The notes under the pieces: model-generated
Seen by the model: only the letters and a program-made list of their open reading frames with translations
Database searches by the model: none
What the model was told of the DNA's origin: nothing
Shown: one piece after another, positions 21,300-32,930 of the stretch
How positions within the stretch are numbered: the stretch's first letter is position 1
Layout of the letters: every line of letters starts with the position of its first letter
From: Oscarella lobularis
Lineage: Eukaryota > Porifera > Homoscleromorpha > Homosclerophorida > Oscarellidae
Assembly (NCBI RefSeq): GCF_947507565.1
Contig: NC_089191.1
Coordinates: 992,001-1,056,000, forward strand
Direction: 5' to 3'
DNA: 64,000 bases
Made by a program: the position numbers and the translations under genes

Positions 21300-21377
21300 G
21301 GTCGGCGCGTTTTGTATGATCGTGGTACCGTAAACCGTCTCGCGAGAGGGGCCGTACTGCGTGATGTAGTGAGACCG
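21300..21377 (+). promoter_or_regulatory. SECIS element in the GPx 3' UTR
   Basis: The core signature is present in order and spacing: ATGA at 21316-21319, 12 nt of stem, unpaired AAA at 21332-21334, an apical hairpin (CTCGCGAG-type), the returning stem, and TGAT at 21362-21365. The stem between the quartet and the apical loop pairs CG.GGTAC with GTAC..CG plus G-U pairs. Outer GGTC and GACC could close the basal helix. This is the expected position for recruiting SBP2 and eEFSec to the TGA codon of the gene just upstream. Pairing was judged by eye. Confidence 0.75.
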
Positions 21378-21899
21378 AAATCAGGTGTATAAAAATTCGT
21401 CATTGCACACTTTTGAAAACGAGAGTCTGGTGTTTTGAGCATTTATGCATACCTTCAATTGTATTGTATTAGCAAGCAGTCTAGCAGAGTGTATATTCCG
21501 AATCGACTTGGCTTGCTGAAATCGGTCATTTCTGATGTGTATCCACCTACTGTACATACCTCACTGGAACCTCAGAGATATCAACCATGACGCAGTCGGA
21601 GAAAAACGAAGAATGGCAGCGGTGGCGGTGCAAGCGATCCTGAAGTCCGGGCAAGAGACTTCGTTAGGAAACCGGAAGCCGAACGCTTGTCAGGTAAGCC
21701 CCGCACCCCCCAGGCTCCCCAAGCCTTCGAGACGAGCTAGAACTAGTCAGCAGGCCTTCTAGTACACTTAAACCGGTGCCTAGCGGTCATGTAGAGCCCG
21801 TCGTATACTTGTGCGCGACGACTTGTCGCCAGTTTTCTGTCCCATAAAGTGCGCTAACAAGGATATCCGAAATACTATCCGAAATAATTAATTAATCGT
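21378..21899. other. Intergenic region between convergent genes
   Basis: About 0.5 kb between the GPx 3' end and the glutamate receptor stop codon. I see no exon with credible coding content. It holds the tails of two convergent transcripts. Confidence 0.5.
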
Positions 21900-24800
21900 T
21901 CACGAGTCAGTTTCTCTAACTCCGTCCGCTTCACCAAAAGCGTAATTCTCGCGACCCTCCATCGGCAAGGCGACATTGCTACCACCGCCGCCGACAATCG
22001 CACTCCCATTCTGATGGACCACGTCGACTTCACGCCCACGCGAACACGGCCAAACCCATCGTTCCACCAGAGCAATAAAGAAAGCCAAAACGCCGGCGAC
22101 GCCCAAAACGAGCAAAACCCCCGCCAAATGTTTGATACCAACTCGATCCCCATCGCCGCCAATAACCGACGAATCGGTCGACGAGTCGCACTGACCGAAA
22201 TCGAGCCACTTACTGCGCAGCTCAGCCATCGTCCCATCGTCCTTCATCTGCAAAATAGCGAGTGAAAAATTCCTCAAATAGGGCATGCCCTGCGGCATGG
22301 CCATCCCGTAGCCGCGATTATCGAACGGCTTTCCGATCGTTTCCGTCGTGCACGGATCGCGCGTTGCCATGAAGTCGAGCACGTTCGAATCCCATATGAA
22401 ATAGTAGTCCTCCTCAAGTGTTCGTTTGAGCCCTTCGGCCGCCGTTTCCACCAGCGCCGACGGATTATTTTTCATGTAGGCGCCCATTTCTTTGTACGTT
22501 TTCACTTCGGACTTGTAGAAGAATCGTTCGATAGCCGAATTGCTCACGGTACCGTAGGGAATTTCCGTCTGACTAGCCAAATCGTCGACTGTCTTTATGG
22601 TGTCCGGTATTCGTTGGAGAGTGAGAAACGCCGCCAAATTGGCCGTGTACGTCGAAACGACGATGAGACAGAAGAGAAACCAGCCGCCGAGAAGTATTTT
22701 ACCCGATATGAAGGAAACGTAGTCGGGTTCCTGTTGCAGCGTCGTGACGTAGAGCAACCATATCGCGTCGCCGAATCCCTTCACTTTGCCGTGCCTTCCG
22801 TGATCGTGCCGCTGTGGGCGTCTCCGGCGCGCGTACGGGCTGATCCATTGAATGATGGCGAGGAGTATTGCCATGGCGATTAGGCAACCTAAGATGGTGA
22901 CCCAGAGCCACGTGTCGAATGGGTCGAGAAAAGCTAAGAGCCTCGGTTCGGCCGGTGTTAGTTTGGTTCGATAGAGAACCAAGCCGTAGTCCATCCAGGC
23001 GCTTGGGAACGATAGGTACTCCAGTCTCGTCGCGGTGATTGACATAGCGGAGGCGGCCAAGTCACTATCCTAAATTTTAAATTTTATATTATATTGTTTT
23101 GAGACGCTGGGTCCCACGTACGCATCGCAGAATCTGTCCGACCATTCCCGAGACGTGTTCGGTTTCGTTTTCGGGGATGCTGCCGTATTTGCCGTCAGGG
23201 ACGAGCGTCATTGTGAAGTTGAAGTTCATGCGTCGGGAAAGATCGAGTATCATTTCGACGATGTAGCCGGTCATGTCGCCGTAGTGGGGGCCCTCGCTCG
23301 TTCGGTTCGGGTCCAGGAATAGAAAAGGGGGCTCCTACACGCACGGGGGCGGTATATATTTACGTGATTTAATTATTTGCCGCGTGCATCTTGCCTCGAT
23401 TGTCGTGATTTTGAAGTGGGGGCGTCCCGTTTTGGGATCAATTTCCGCCGGTGAACACTTTGTCGCCCTTTGAACTCGAGGCTTACCGGTACTTGTCCTT
23501 TTTTTTCTTTGTGGAGTAAGGTTCGGCTGTAAGTTTATAAGGCCGTCGTAAAATTCTCCGATCTATCATTAGGCATGGCGACATATAGAAAACAACTTAA
23601 TTGATAAGGTGATGGGTGTCGGTACTTTTTCCAGCGATGTTCGAGAGCGGAGTTCAAGCAAATCGTAGGCATTGTGCACAATTGATTTTTCGTTGAGCAA
23701 AACGGTCGCCGATTTAGCAAAGAGAGAAACCTGTCAAGGCAATATATGGATAGACGCTGCGCGTACTAAGAGTCGCTATACCTGATTAGTCAACTTCCGT
23801 CCCCATTGATCTCCATCCCTACAAAACAATTCGACCAATTCGATGGCGTCATATAATGCAATCAGCATTTCCTAAAATGCCAGTGTCCTTGACGTTAACT
23901 ATGGGGACTAATAATCATCACAAACCAGATTGTGTGCTCTCTTTAGTTCACAACGCCTATTGGAAAGATCCGTACACTTGGTCACTGTGTTGGCGTAGTA
24001 CTCTAGTTTCTTTAGAAGCTTCCAGTCAGAATAATATTTTCGGAGCCCAACTAGTTTTATTTTCTCCGTAGTAGATTCTAAGCTGTTTGTCCCTCTCACT
24101 ATACCCAGGCTGATCTGAAAGTCAGCTTGGTGAGTATTGACTGAAGAATCTGCGTTTAGAGACCTAACCTTTTCAGTAATTTGTTCGTTGAGAACAAAAG
24201 TGAAATTTCTTCGACAATTCATGTGACGTAGGATCTAATAATTAATCTAGGGTAGAAATATTGAGATTGAATGCCGCGTCATTCACCTTCTCGAAAAACG
24301 CGTAGCATGATGAGGTCGAGCAAGCAACATAGGCAGCCTGTTCGCTCGCCTGAATAGTTTTCGCTAGTGAAGCCACGTCTTCTTTACCTGCAGGTCTCGC
24401 TGGTACAACCAGGTTGATTTTATTTTCTAATCCGAAGAAGCCCTTTCGGCCGACGTCTATAAGAGTGTCACATATGAAAACGACTTGATAATTTATCTAT
24501 ACTGTTTTCTATTCCATCTGTAATCAGAGCAACAGAATTCCATTGCTGATGAGCAGCGATATAGGCAAAGGCTCTTAGGGAGCCAGCACTACGTGTCTCG
24601 TCGAAATTAATATCTTCGTGAGCATTTCTCTTTAGTGGTAGAGAAACAGTTGTGTAGACGTCGCTTGACGTCCGCATTATTGCTATCGTGGGATACGATG
24701 CTATGGAAGACACCGTTGCAATCATCAATTTCTTCTTTCACTTTTCAGGTGATATAGTTACCGTTTACTGAATTTGTCTTTAATCGTGACATGTGGCAGA

Positions 24801-25177
24801 GTTCAAAGGCATTACCACCTCTTCGACGTTGATCAAAGCGAAGCTGTTCAATGTAGTCGACGTGGCTCCCTTGGTTTACATCGTCGGGCCGATAAACTGC
24901 CAAAGTCAAAAAAGTTTCATCACAAGGTGCAACCGCGGGTGGCGGCGCCGAACGATCATTAGCATGCAAACGTATGCAGTGCAAATACTCCGGCGCACCC
25001 CACGATCGAAGGAAGGGATCGAGCAAAAACGGACACGTTTAAGCGTGTTATCAAATGTTCCTTACTGAAATTGCAGGCATTGCAGTTGAAACGGCGCATT
25101 GAGTCTCCCAGGCAAGTCTGACGCAGGGAAACGAGAAGGTAGAGGAGCAACGGGGACAAGGACACGCAGAGCTTCAT
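21900..25177 (-). CDS. Ionotropic glutamate receptor
   Basis: Well-supported exons are 21900-23069 and 23122-23334, plus one whose 3' end is at 23395 (after KITTIE) and a signal-peptide exon 25177-25066 (MKLCVSLSPLLLYLLVSL). S1 begins EPPFLFLDPN. The ligand-binding Arg lies in SITATRLEYL. M1 is TWLWVTILGCLIAMAILLAI. The pore loop is IWLLYVTTLQQEPD, and M3 has the gating motif TYTANLAAFL. S2 follows, then M4 near GVLLVLGVAGVLAFF. The acidic ligand residue is Asp (FIWDSNVLDF), as in NMDA-type subunits; AMPA types have Glu. The pore-tip Q sits where the AMPA Q/R site is. The amino-terminal domain lies at ~23.5-24.95 kb (YPTIAIMRTSSD, QQWNSVALITDG), but its exon joints are unclear and a frame change near 24,490 is unexplained. 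Confidence 0.85.
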
Positions 25178-26010
25178 TTGTGTTTGTGCCTACCAGAATT
25201 TGCACTGAAACAGCGATATTTCTACTCGTCTATAGGCCTAATTCTAGCGGGTAATACCGTCACCGGAAGGAATTCAAAATTTCACTCTAATCTGGGTTTA
25301 GACTGCATGCTTATAACGTCATACGTCTGTTTCCCTACGTTTGGCTTATAAGCTGGTCTTGGGCGGTGGGTTTATCGAGACGGCGGCATGAGGATCCTGC
25401 GTCGCGAAGGGTGAAAGTACAAGTACAGAAGGTCAGGGGGTAAACAGCTGGTATATACTCCTACGCGACCCTCGCGCACTTCTCGCTTGCAGCGAAACAG
25501 AAATTTTAAAGCCGGAGTTTCATTGGCTGCTTTTATCAAGTTGCGTAAGCCGGAATCCCACGCATATAGAGCCTTCCCTTGGAATAAGATACTTATATAG
25601 GACGACAAGGATATAGATTGCCCATTTCGACGTACGGAGCGGTCTTGTTACAGTACAAGGTTCACTTTTACGACTGGCTGACTTGTCTGATTGTTCTCAG
25701 GAGAGGGCAGTAAAATCTTTGTTTGATTTCCTTAGCAACTGGCGTAAACTAAATTTAAATAATGAGCTGCCGAAGACGCGCGCGTTAGAGGCACGGAGAT
25801 ACTGTATGGACAGAGAGAATCTCTGGTATAGGAGGGTCAGGGAGTAAAGATGGTCCTAATGGCCAGATGGGTCCTAATGGCTATTTCAGTGATTGAGTGG
25901 AAGCTATTTCATTTATTAGTATATGAAATTAGTACGTACGCTTAAAAGTTTTCTACGGGAATTCACAGGCAGTCCCACGTACAACCCCCGTGAACTAACC
26001 AACAAGCAAG
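25178..26010. other. Divergent intergenic region
   Basis: 0.8 kb between the start of the minus-strand glutamate receptor and the plus-strand collagen-fibrinogen gene. I see no convincing exon. It must carry the promoters of both divergent genes, but I cannot point to specific elements. Confidence 0.5.
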
Positions 26011-27658
26011 ATGAGACGTTTACTGCATTTTCTTGTCTTTGTTCAGTGTCTGGCTGATGCATCTTTGCAGGTATCCAAGAAGCTTGGAAATATGCAAACT
26101 TCGGTAGTTTTAGATTCATTATGCTGTAGACCCCAGCGTCTGTTTGCGAAGAAGTTGTATGTCCTCGAGGCCATCCAGGAACTGTTGGGCCTCAAGGCTT
26201 ACCTGGTGTTATAGGACTGCCTGGGCCTCCTGGAAGTTTTGGTCCAGCAGGGCGAACGGGAAATCCTGTACGCTTCTGTGTGAATAAACAAGGTTATATG
26301 AGTAAATGTATGCATGGATAGGGTTCTCCTGGAGAAAAAGGCATGAGAGGGCTAAGAGGAAAGCAGGTTTGTTCCTATTCGCCTCTAATTAAACTTTTTA
26401 GAAAATATCTCTTCAATAATCTCTTTGTTTGAATGATAGGGAAAGACGGGTCCAAAAGGCCCAAGAGGAAAAACAGGAAAAGACGGGCTTTCTGGTAGTC
26501 CCGGAAATGTTGGTTCCCCTGGTGTTCCTGGAATTAATGGGACTCAGGGCTCAATTGGTCCTGTGGGTCCAGTGGGTCCTAAAGGTCAGAGTGGGCTCAA
26601 AGGTTCAGCAGGCCCGGCGGGTTCCGTGGGCCCTAAAGGTGACAGTGGACACAACGGCTCAGCGGGCCAAGCGGGCCCAGTAGGCCCTAAAGGTGAGAGT
26701 GGAGACAAAGGTTCAGCGGGTCCAGCGGGTCCAGCGGGTCCAGCGGGTCCAGCCGGTCCAGCGGGTCCAGCCGGTCCTAAAGGTCTAACAGGTTCAATGG
26801 GCCCCAGAGGCTTTACTGGATACAGAGGACAGGTATTTTTGGCTTAGCTTTACTTTTTTTTATAATTGTTTCTTTGGCTAGAAAGGTGAAAAGGGCACTG
26901 TCTCAGTAGACAAGGTTAAATCAATTTTGGAGCAACTTCTTGAGGGTCAGAAAAGCATTGGTAATTGTTTTGATGAACTTGCGAATGTGTTCCAAATAGG
27001 AAGTCCGGTTCATCAAGGCTCCGGCTGTGACTGCCTTTGTATTCATAAAAGATCTCCTGATCTGTCCAGTGGCGTTTTTAGAATTACCCTTACTGGAGTT
27101 GGATCAATTTCTGTGTACTGTGATATGGAAACTGACGGCGGGGGTTGGACAGTCTTTCAACGGCGAAAGGAAGGATCAGTTGATTTTTATCGTGGATGGA
27201 CCGATTACGAAAACGGATTTGGTAATCTAAGAGATGACTACTGGATGGGCTTGGCTCGGCTATACAAGCTCTTGCAGTTTAATGGAGAAAATGAATTAAG
27301 AGTTGATCTAAAAAATTACGCAGGAAACAGCGCGTATGCCAAATACAGCAGCTTTTTTGTGGGAAGTTCAAGTTCCAAGTACAGGCTAAGCGTTAGCGGA
27401 TACAGTGGAACAGCTGGAGATTCACTTACAAGTTCAAATGGAATGCAGTTCTCTACAAAAGACCAAGACAACGATGCACATGTTGGTGGTCACTGTGCTT
27501 CTGCTAGGCGTGCTGGCTGGTGGTTTGGTTCATGCGGTTATTCAAGTCTAAATGGTTTGTTTCAGAGCGGTACTAGTGGGAGGTATATAAATTGGTACCA
27601 TTTTCCTCGATCATGGGCGTCTTTGTTGTTCTCTGAAATGAAATTTAGGAAGGCTTGA
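26011..27658 (+). CDS. Secreted collagen-fibrinogen protein (ficolin-like)
   Basis: Five exons, all phase 0: 26011-26070, 26130-26267, 26322-26366, 26440-26832, 26882-27658; 470 residues. A signal peptide (MRRLLHFLVFVQCLADA) is followed by two Cys (CEEVVC) that may link chains. About 60 Gly-X-Y triplets fill residues ~30-205, interrupted little. A short linker leads to a C-terminal fibrinogen domain (~255-470): CDMETDGGGWTVFQRR, DFYRGWTDYENGFG, DDYWMGL, the calcium site DQDNDAH, HCASARRAGWWFGSC and NWYHF. Ficolins have this plan and act as secreted pattern-recognition lectins; an extracellular matrix role is also possible. Residues that bind acetyl groups cannot be assigned safely. Confidence 0.9.
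26710..26777 (+). repeat. 9-bp coding minisatellite (Gly-Pro-Ala)
   Basis: The unit GGTCCAGCG, encoding Gly-Pro-Ala, is repeated about seven times with near-identity inside exon 4 of the collagen gene, differing only by a C at some third positions. Such DNA-level identity goes beyond the triplet pattern that collagen needs and points to recent slippage, so allele lengths may vary. Confidence 0.85.
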
Positions 27659-28021
27659 ATTACATAAAAAGGAATAGAACGTTTGTAGAAATGTTGAATT
27701 GTGTTTGTGAAGTCGTGCTGTTTTATAATGTGAATGCGCATAATGCTTATTTTTAGGATGGGCGGACTCGACCGCTTGTGCTCTCAATATTGACTCCAAC
27801 CTACAAACGCTGCATGGAGTCGCGGTACAGTACGGTAATTTTAGCGAGTGGTATGTTCAATCCGTGGTATATTTGAGAGAAGAGTTATCTTTCTTCACAG
27901 CTTTAGCGTGCGTTGCTCTCCCATGCATAAAAAATTCCGCAGCGCCGAAAATCAGAGCAATCCGGCACGCGAGTTGAACAGAGAGAGATCTAATGCGGTC
28001 TGTAAGATAAGATGTGTTTGT
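27659..28021. other. Short convergent intergenic region
   Basis: About 360 nt between the ends of the collagen-fibrinogen gene and the TRP channel gene, which point at each other. I see no feature in it beyond their likely 3' UTRs. Confidence 0.5.
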
Positions 28022-31000
28022 CTACAGGGACCTCGCTGTGAATCGTCGAAGCATCTCCTTCATTTCGGCCAGATCGCGTTCGAGACGAGTCAATCTCTCT
28101 TTCGAAGCGTCTTCCTGATCAAGCCTCTCGTCAAGAAGCCTCCGAAGCTCAAGAATTTCATCCTGAATCAGAAATGAAACGGTCTCAGTTCTCCGACCCA
28201 AGCATGCAGACGTCTTACGTGAGTTTGAACAGTAACCTTCCTCAACTCGTCTCCTTCTTGATCATCATCGTCATAAAACTCCTCCGAGGGAGCGTGACGC
28301 GTATGTATTTCTCTTCGATACGCGTCCAATTTCTTCTTCGACAATTTCTCCTCCAAACTCAATATGATGCTGGCCTTAGAAGAAGTCCATACACAAGAAG
28401 ACGTTGTCTCATTGGAAACCTTACTCTCTGCATCACTGCATTTGCCTTAGAGTTGTCATAGACCCTGAAGAGCCATAGTATGAACGTGACTCCCCTTTCC
28501 TTAGTCATTTCAGTCGCTCTACCTTTGGAATGAATCTGACATGAGTGCAATGAACAAGTTCAGACTGATGACGGCAGCCAGAGCGAGAAACGTGCCCACA
28601 AGAATATCGGCCATAATAGAATCTTCAGCTCTCATTTCCTATGAAAAAACGAGTCACTCCAAGTTCTTTTTGACTCCGCTCATACATTGTACGAGTACTC
28701 GTCGACGAGAGTAATTCGATAGAGACTGAAAAGAGCTCTCGAGACCGTCGTGAAACCAGAGACGGACCGTCCACCGAAAAAGACCCAAAAACTGGCCGCT
28801 TTATATATATATAAAGTTAGATTTCTGCACGTCTCGTCCTTACGCTCTCACCGTAAGGAATATATATGACGATGTAGAAGAAGACAAAGCGACCGACGTC
28901 TGCAACCATGTGCTGCAGTATGACGACGAACGGGCCGAGACTTTTGAACGCTCTCACGAACTTGAGCACGCGAAGCCAGGCGAATATCAGCGCAATGCAT
29001 AGCAGTCTATGAAAAAGCAATAGAGACTGACCCTGGCCTATTTCACTTGCCGTGCGTGTACGGCCGCTTTTGTCTTCGTATGATCAGCGATGTCGATGAC
29101 GTGGGCTATAATGGCTGCTAAGAGAAGAGCGTAGCTTAGCCAGTCGATATAGTTCCTGGAGGAGTATTAATTAATTATAGCAATAGGTCATGTTTTTACC
29201 ATTTATCGTCGAAATATGCCGGTGTTGATTTCTTTAGCCTTTCCATCTCTTGAACGACGTACTCTTTCTCCTACATGTAGAAATACGGTAGTAACTATAG
29301 TTTGACATAGGCCTCCCTTACCTCTTGGTATTTTGGATGGCTGTAGGTCAGGTCTTTCTCGTACTCTCTTGTCCTCCACTTTATCCACAGCTAATTATAT
29401 GGTTGTACTACTGCAAAGTTCGGGTCGTCTCGTCTGAACCTTGTGCTGCTTTCGAGATCGCGCGAATTCCCATATTTCTTCTACCCATTGGTACACTAGT
29501 AGTGCAATAACTATAAGCTAGGAAAGGCGGTGAATCAGCTAGCGCTTTATATGATGAGTTCCTTGCATACTGCTATAAATATTCTCCACCAGTGATCCTT
29601 TAGTGGGGTGTAGTCATACTTCTTCTCGTAATCACCGGCAACGGTAAATGTTGTTAAGGCCTGCAATGGCGTCTAATTTTATCTAGTAATTTAGAGATAT
29701 TTGGCCTACTGCTAGGAACGTGAGGAAGATGATCAGTTGGAGAATAACTCCAGTTCTGAAAAGTCATCACTTGTTTCCTTAATTACATTCGAATTCTTTA
29801 CTTTCACCTGCCAAATTGCTTCCACTTGATATTTATGAGCTGTCTTATTACCGGATGATTAACGAGTTGAAAATGCTTGTACCGAACAATCATTTCAAGC
29901 TAAACCGGTCAGCAATAAAATTAAAATCATCAACGCATGGGATGAACCTACTGGGCTATAGACACTTTCCCTGAATAACAACGAGTCGATTTCATCTTCC
30001 TCTGGTAACGAAATGTATTAGAGAATGACCATACTATCTGCACAGTACCTTGTGAAAGGAGAGGTTTTTCGAGCAAGTTGACGTAGAAGAGTTGCTTTCG
30101 CTGCACAGTCGATTTTCTGTGCAGTTGATCGAGAGCGTGGCGTGCCTAAATTAAATAAAAACAGCAAAGTAGAGAAGGGTATTGAAATTGAGCACGTTGC
30201 AATCACCACTAGAGGCATCGTCAGCACCATGCTGCTTAGCGCTGTCTGTCCTGTGTTGTCTCGCACTCCCGCATCGGCTGGTCTCGGTTTGACGTCAAGC
30301 AATAAATGACGTACGCTTTCAGAGCGATCTGCTCATGCACGTAAAGCTCAAAGGCATCGTTCATTCGAGTACTCGAATAGCCGTACCGAGATCAGCTGCC
30401 ACTTGCAGAGGCGTTCGCCCCCTGTAGTCACGAGCCTCAATGTAACCTATACGAATGAAACCACGATTAATCAATTGTGTGTTGTGGCAGCTCTCTGTTT
30501 ACATTTGGCTTGGAGGAGAATAACTATTGACTCAACAGCATCAGAGCGAGCAGCATAATGAAGTGGACTTTGCCGCTCGCCGTAGGTGAGAACGTTGGAG
30601 TCAGCTACAATTGAAAAGAAAAAAAATGCCATCTTCCTTTTTCTCATACCTTTCTCTCTGCCTACGGTACCTCCACTCTCAACGAGATACTTCACCGTGT
30701 CAGAAGCGTTACAGGACACTGCTACGTGAAGTGGAGTTCTTCCGTAAAGATCCTGATGATTTAGATCGGCTCCGCTATCACACAAAAATCTGCAAAAAGA
30801 AAAAAATGTATCTTTTGGCAACTGCATGCTCTTCCATCTTTACCTAACTACGTCGATGCCCCATTTCCTGGCCGCTTCATGCAGAGCTGTTTGCCCGAAC
30901 GGGTCAGTACCGTTTATGCTCTTTCCCTTCTTTATCATTTTTTTCAATACTGTAAAATCAACTCTATCTTCTTCTCCGGACAGATCTTCTAGATACTTTA

Positions 31001-31466
31001 GTATGGCCGTGTCAGCCATTTTAAAGCCTCTTCCTGGTACAGAAAAGGCTACAGCAGCGGCATCGGAAAAGGACTCCAACAGATTTTCGGCTAAATCGTC
31101 TTTGTGTTTCCGGGAGGGAGTTCTTGTAAGAGCCATTGCTGTAGTAGGATCAGGTAGCCTATGAGTCTCTTCTTGGCTGCTGCCAGTGGCTAGAGGTACT
31201 TGTACGTCGAGACTTGTGCTTTTAGTTCTTTGCCTATGCGTTTTCACGCTTTCGTCCGAAAATGAGTCGAGATGACTTCGATGATTGGACGTCTTCGTAG
31301 GCAAACGCCTTCGTGTACTTAGGGAGCGTTCTCGCGCTTTGACGGAAAGGCTGTGAGGTGTTAGGCTGACTGTCTCATTTTTATTGCGAGTCTTTCCTAA
31401 ATCAACCATAGGAACAGTGGTCTTTTCACTCAGATCTTCTGCAGGAGCTGGGTGTACTCGAGCCAT
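28022..31466 (-). CDS. Ankyrin-repeat TRP-type cation channel
   Basis: Many-exon gene from ATG 31466 (MARVHPAPAEDL) to TAG 28022. The N-terminal exon 31466-30844 has a basic, Ser-rich region, then the first of at least four ankyrin repeats. These continue through 30789-30671 and 30604 downward (DPFGQTALHEAA, DLYGRTPLHVAV, GERQSPLHYAA, DYRGRTPLQVAA). The channel part is clear near the 3' end: LKFVRAFKSLGPFVVILQHM (S4-S5 and S5), pore region FFGGRSVSGF, S6 ISLNLFIALMSDSFQR, then VYDNSKANAVMQRASIIL split by introns, as in TRP C-termini. The last exon (28162-28022) encodes a Leu/Arg/Glu coiled coil. TRPA- or TRPV-like by layout; the subfamily is open. The middle exons (28.6-30.3 kb) could not all be joined. 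Confidence 0.8.
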
Positions 31467-31804
31467 CTTGATTGGCGAACTCACGTGAGCGCGTAACCAA
31501 GCTCGTAAACTTCCTTTACATCAATCATCTCAGAGTGTTTCAGTCCAATATCTTAGTTTGTAATGGAAAAAATTGAGAAAAAGCCTTGGTCCAAAAATGG
31601 CTTTTTTAATTTGTGTTCCATAATATTATGTAGCGGCAATTGGAGTATCTCTCCACCAGTCAGTGTTAGGAACTGAATAGAGTTGTAGATATGTTCAGAT
31701 ATACCCTACGAGTGGTGTCAACTGTCAACAATAGTGTCAACATGACCGTCAACACTCTGCCAAAAGCGGGAATCCACTGTGATAGCGTACGCTAGCGAAA
31801 AAGA
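31467..31804. other. Divergent intergenic region
   Basis: About 340 nt between the divergent starts of the TRP channel gene and the NTPCR-like gene. No coding exon is visible. It must hold both promoters. Confidence 0.5.
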
Positions 31805-32684
31805 ATGCACAAGCAACTTTTGCCTTCTGGGCCTCCTGGTTCGGCCGAATTCACTCCATTCTCGCCTTAGAGATTTCTCTGTTCTAAGGCGTTGGAAAAA
31901 CAACTCTCGTTCGTCATATTTGCGATTCGATTCGACGAACAGGCGTCGCGATCCAAGGATTTTACACGGAGGAAGTTCGAGAGACGACAGGAGATGGGCA
32001 GCGAGTTCGAATCGGCTTTGACGTCGTCACAACAAGTGGAATCAGAGCACCATTGGCACGAACAGCGGACCGTATGGGCAAACCAGGAGAAAGGTATACT
32101 AGTAGTCTACTGACCCTCAAAAATATTAGTATATCGCTTTTTGACTACTGTATAAGTCGTGCCTAAAAAAATCGAACGTAATACGGTATGAATAAAGCCT
32201 TTTGCTGGTCCTATTAGTGGGAGAAGGGTCCCTTTCAAAGTTGGAAAGTATGTCGTTGACGTTGCTGCCTTTGAGAGCGTTGTAATGCCCCTTCTGAGTG
32301 TCGACAAGGACTCGGATGCTGAGGTGCTGAGACGACGTTTTGTCGTATTATTTGAACGAGTTTTTACTTTTTAGCGTCCTCTCTTATTTGTAATTGATGA
32401 AATCGGAAAGATGGAGATGTTCAGCGAGTCGTTTGTCGCCGCTGTGCGAACTTTGTTTGACTCTGACAATGCGAGAATCTTGGCCACCGTTCCTCTCGTT
32501 CGATCTCCAGGGTCTTTGCCTTTCGTCGAAAGACTCAAGGCTAGAAAAGATGTCAAGTTGTGTCAGGTAAAGCATAGTTCACTCATCTACTACGATAGTA
32601 TAGGTTTACTCAATTGAGGTGTCAAAGTCGAATCGAGAAAGGCTGAAAGTTTCTTTGCCTGCCGAAGTTGCAAGTATGATTTAG
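31805..32684 (+). CDS. NTPCR: Cancer-related nucleoside-triphosphatase (NTPCR) homologue
   Basis: Five exons with consistent phases: 31805-31838, 31889-32093, 32218-32323, 32375-32566, 32619-32684; 200 residues, close to the ~190 of vertebrate NTPCR. The P-loop GPPGVGKTTL is split by intron 1, after GPP plus one base. FYTEEVRETTGDGQRVRIGFDVV is the family signature after the loop. VIDEIGKMEMFS is the Walker B region. ILATVPL and the KDVKLCQVSKSNR end also match. The family hydrolyses NTPs slowly in vitro; the cellular role is not settled. The first exon is only 34 nt (MHKQLLPSGPP), and ATG 31805 is the only in-frame start there. Confidence 0.9.
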
Positions 32685-32930
32685 TTTTTTAAATTAAGCC
32701 CAGTAGTCATACAGGTCGCGACATATCTAGTTTGGTGGTTGTCGGTCTCATCTTCCCTAATGCAAAAAGATAACCCAATGCAGTATTACATATCAACTAC
32801 TTAAACAACTTGAGTCAACAACGGGCATGTGTATACCTCCATCGTTTCTTGGCGACGCGTAGTTCCTTCGCTTCGCTTCCTTACGGCACGCTCACTCTTA
32901 CTTCGCGTAGCTTCTTTGTTTGGCACCGGA

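Noticed and set aside
26580-26780. Collagen repeats as a CRISPR array or satellite
   Set aside because: Units are in-frame Gly-X-Y codons without spacers and lie inside an expressed-type exon between a signal peptide and a fibrinogen domain.
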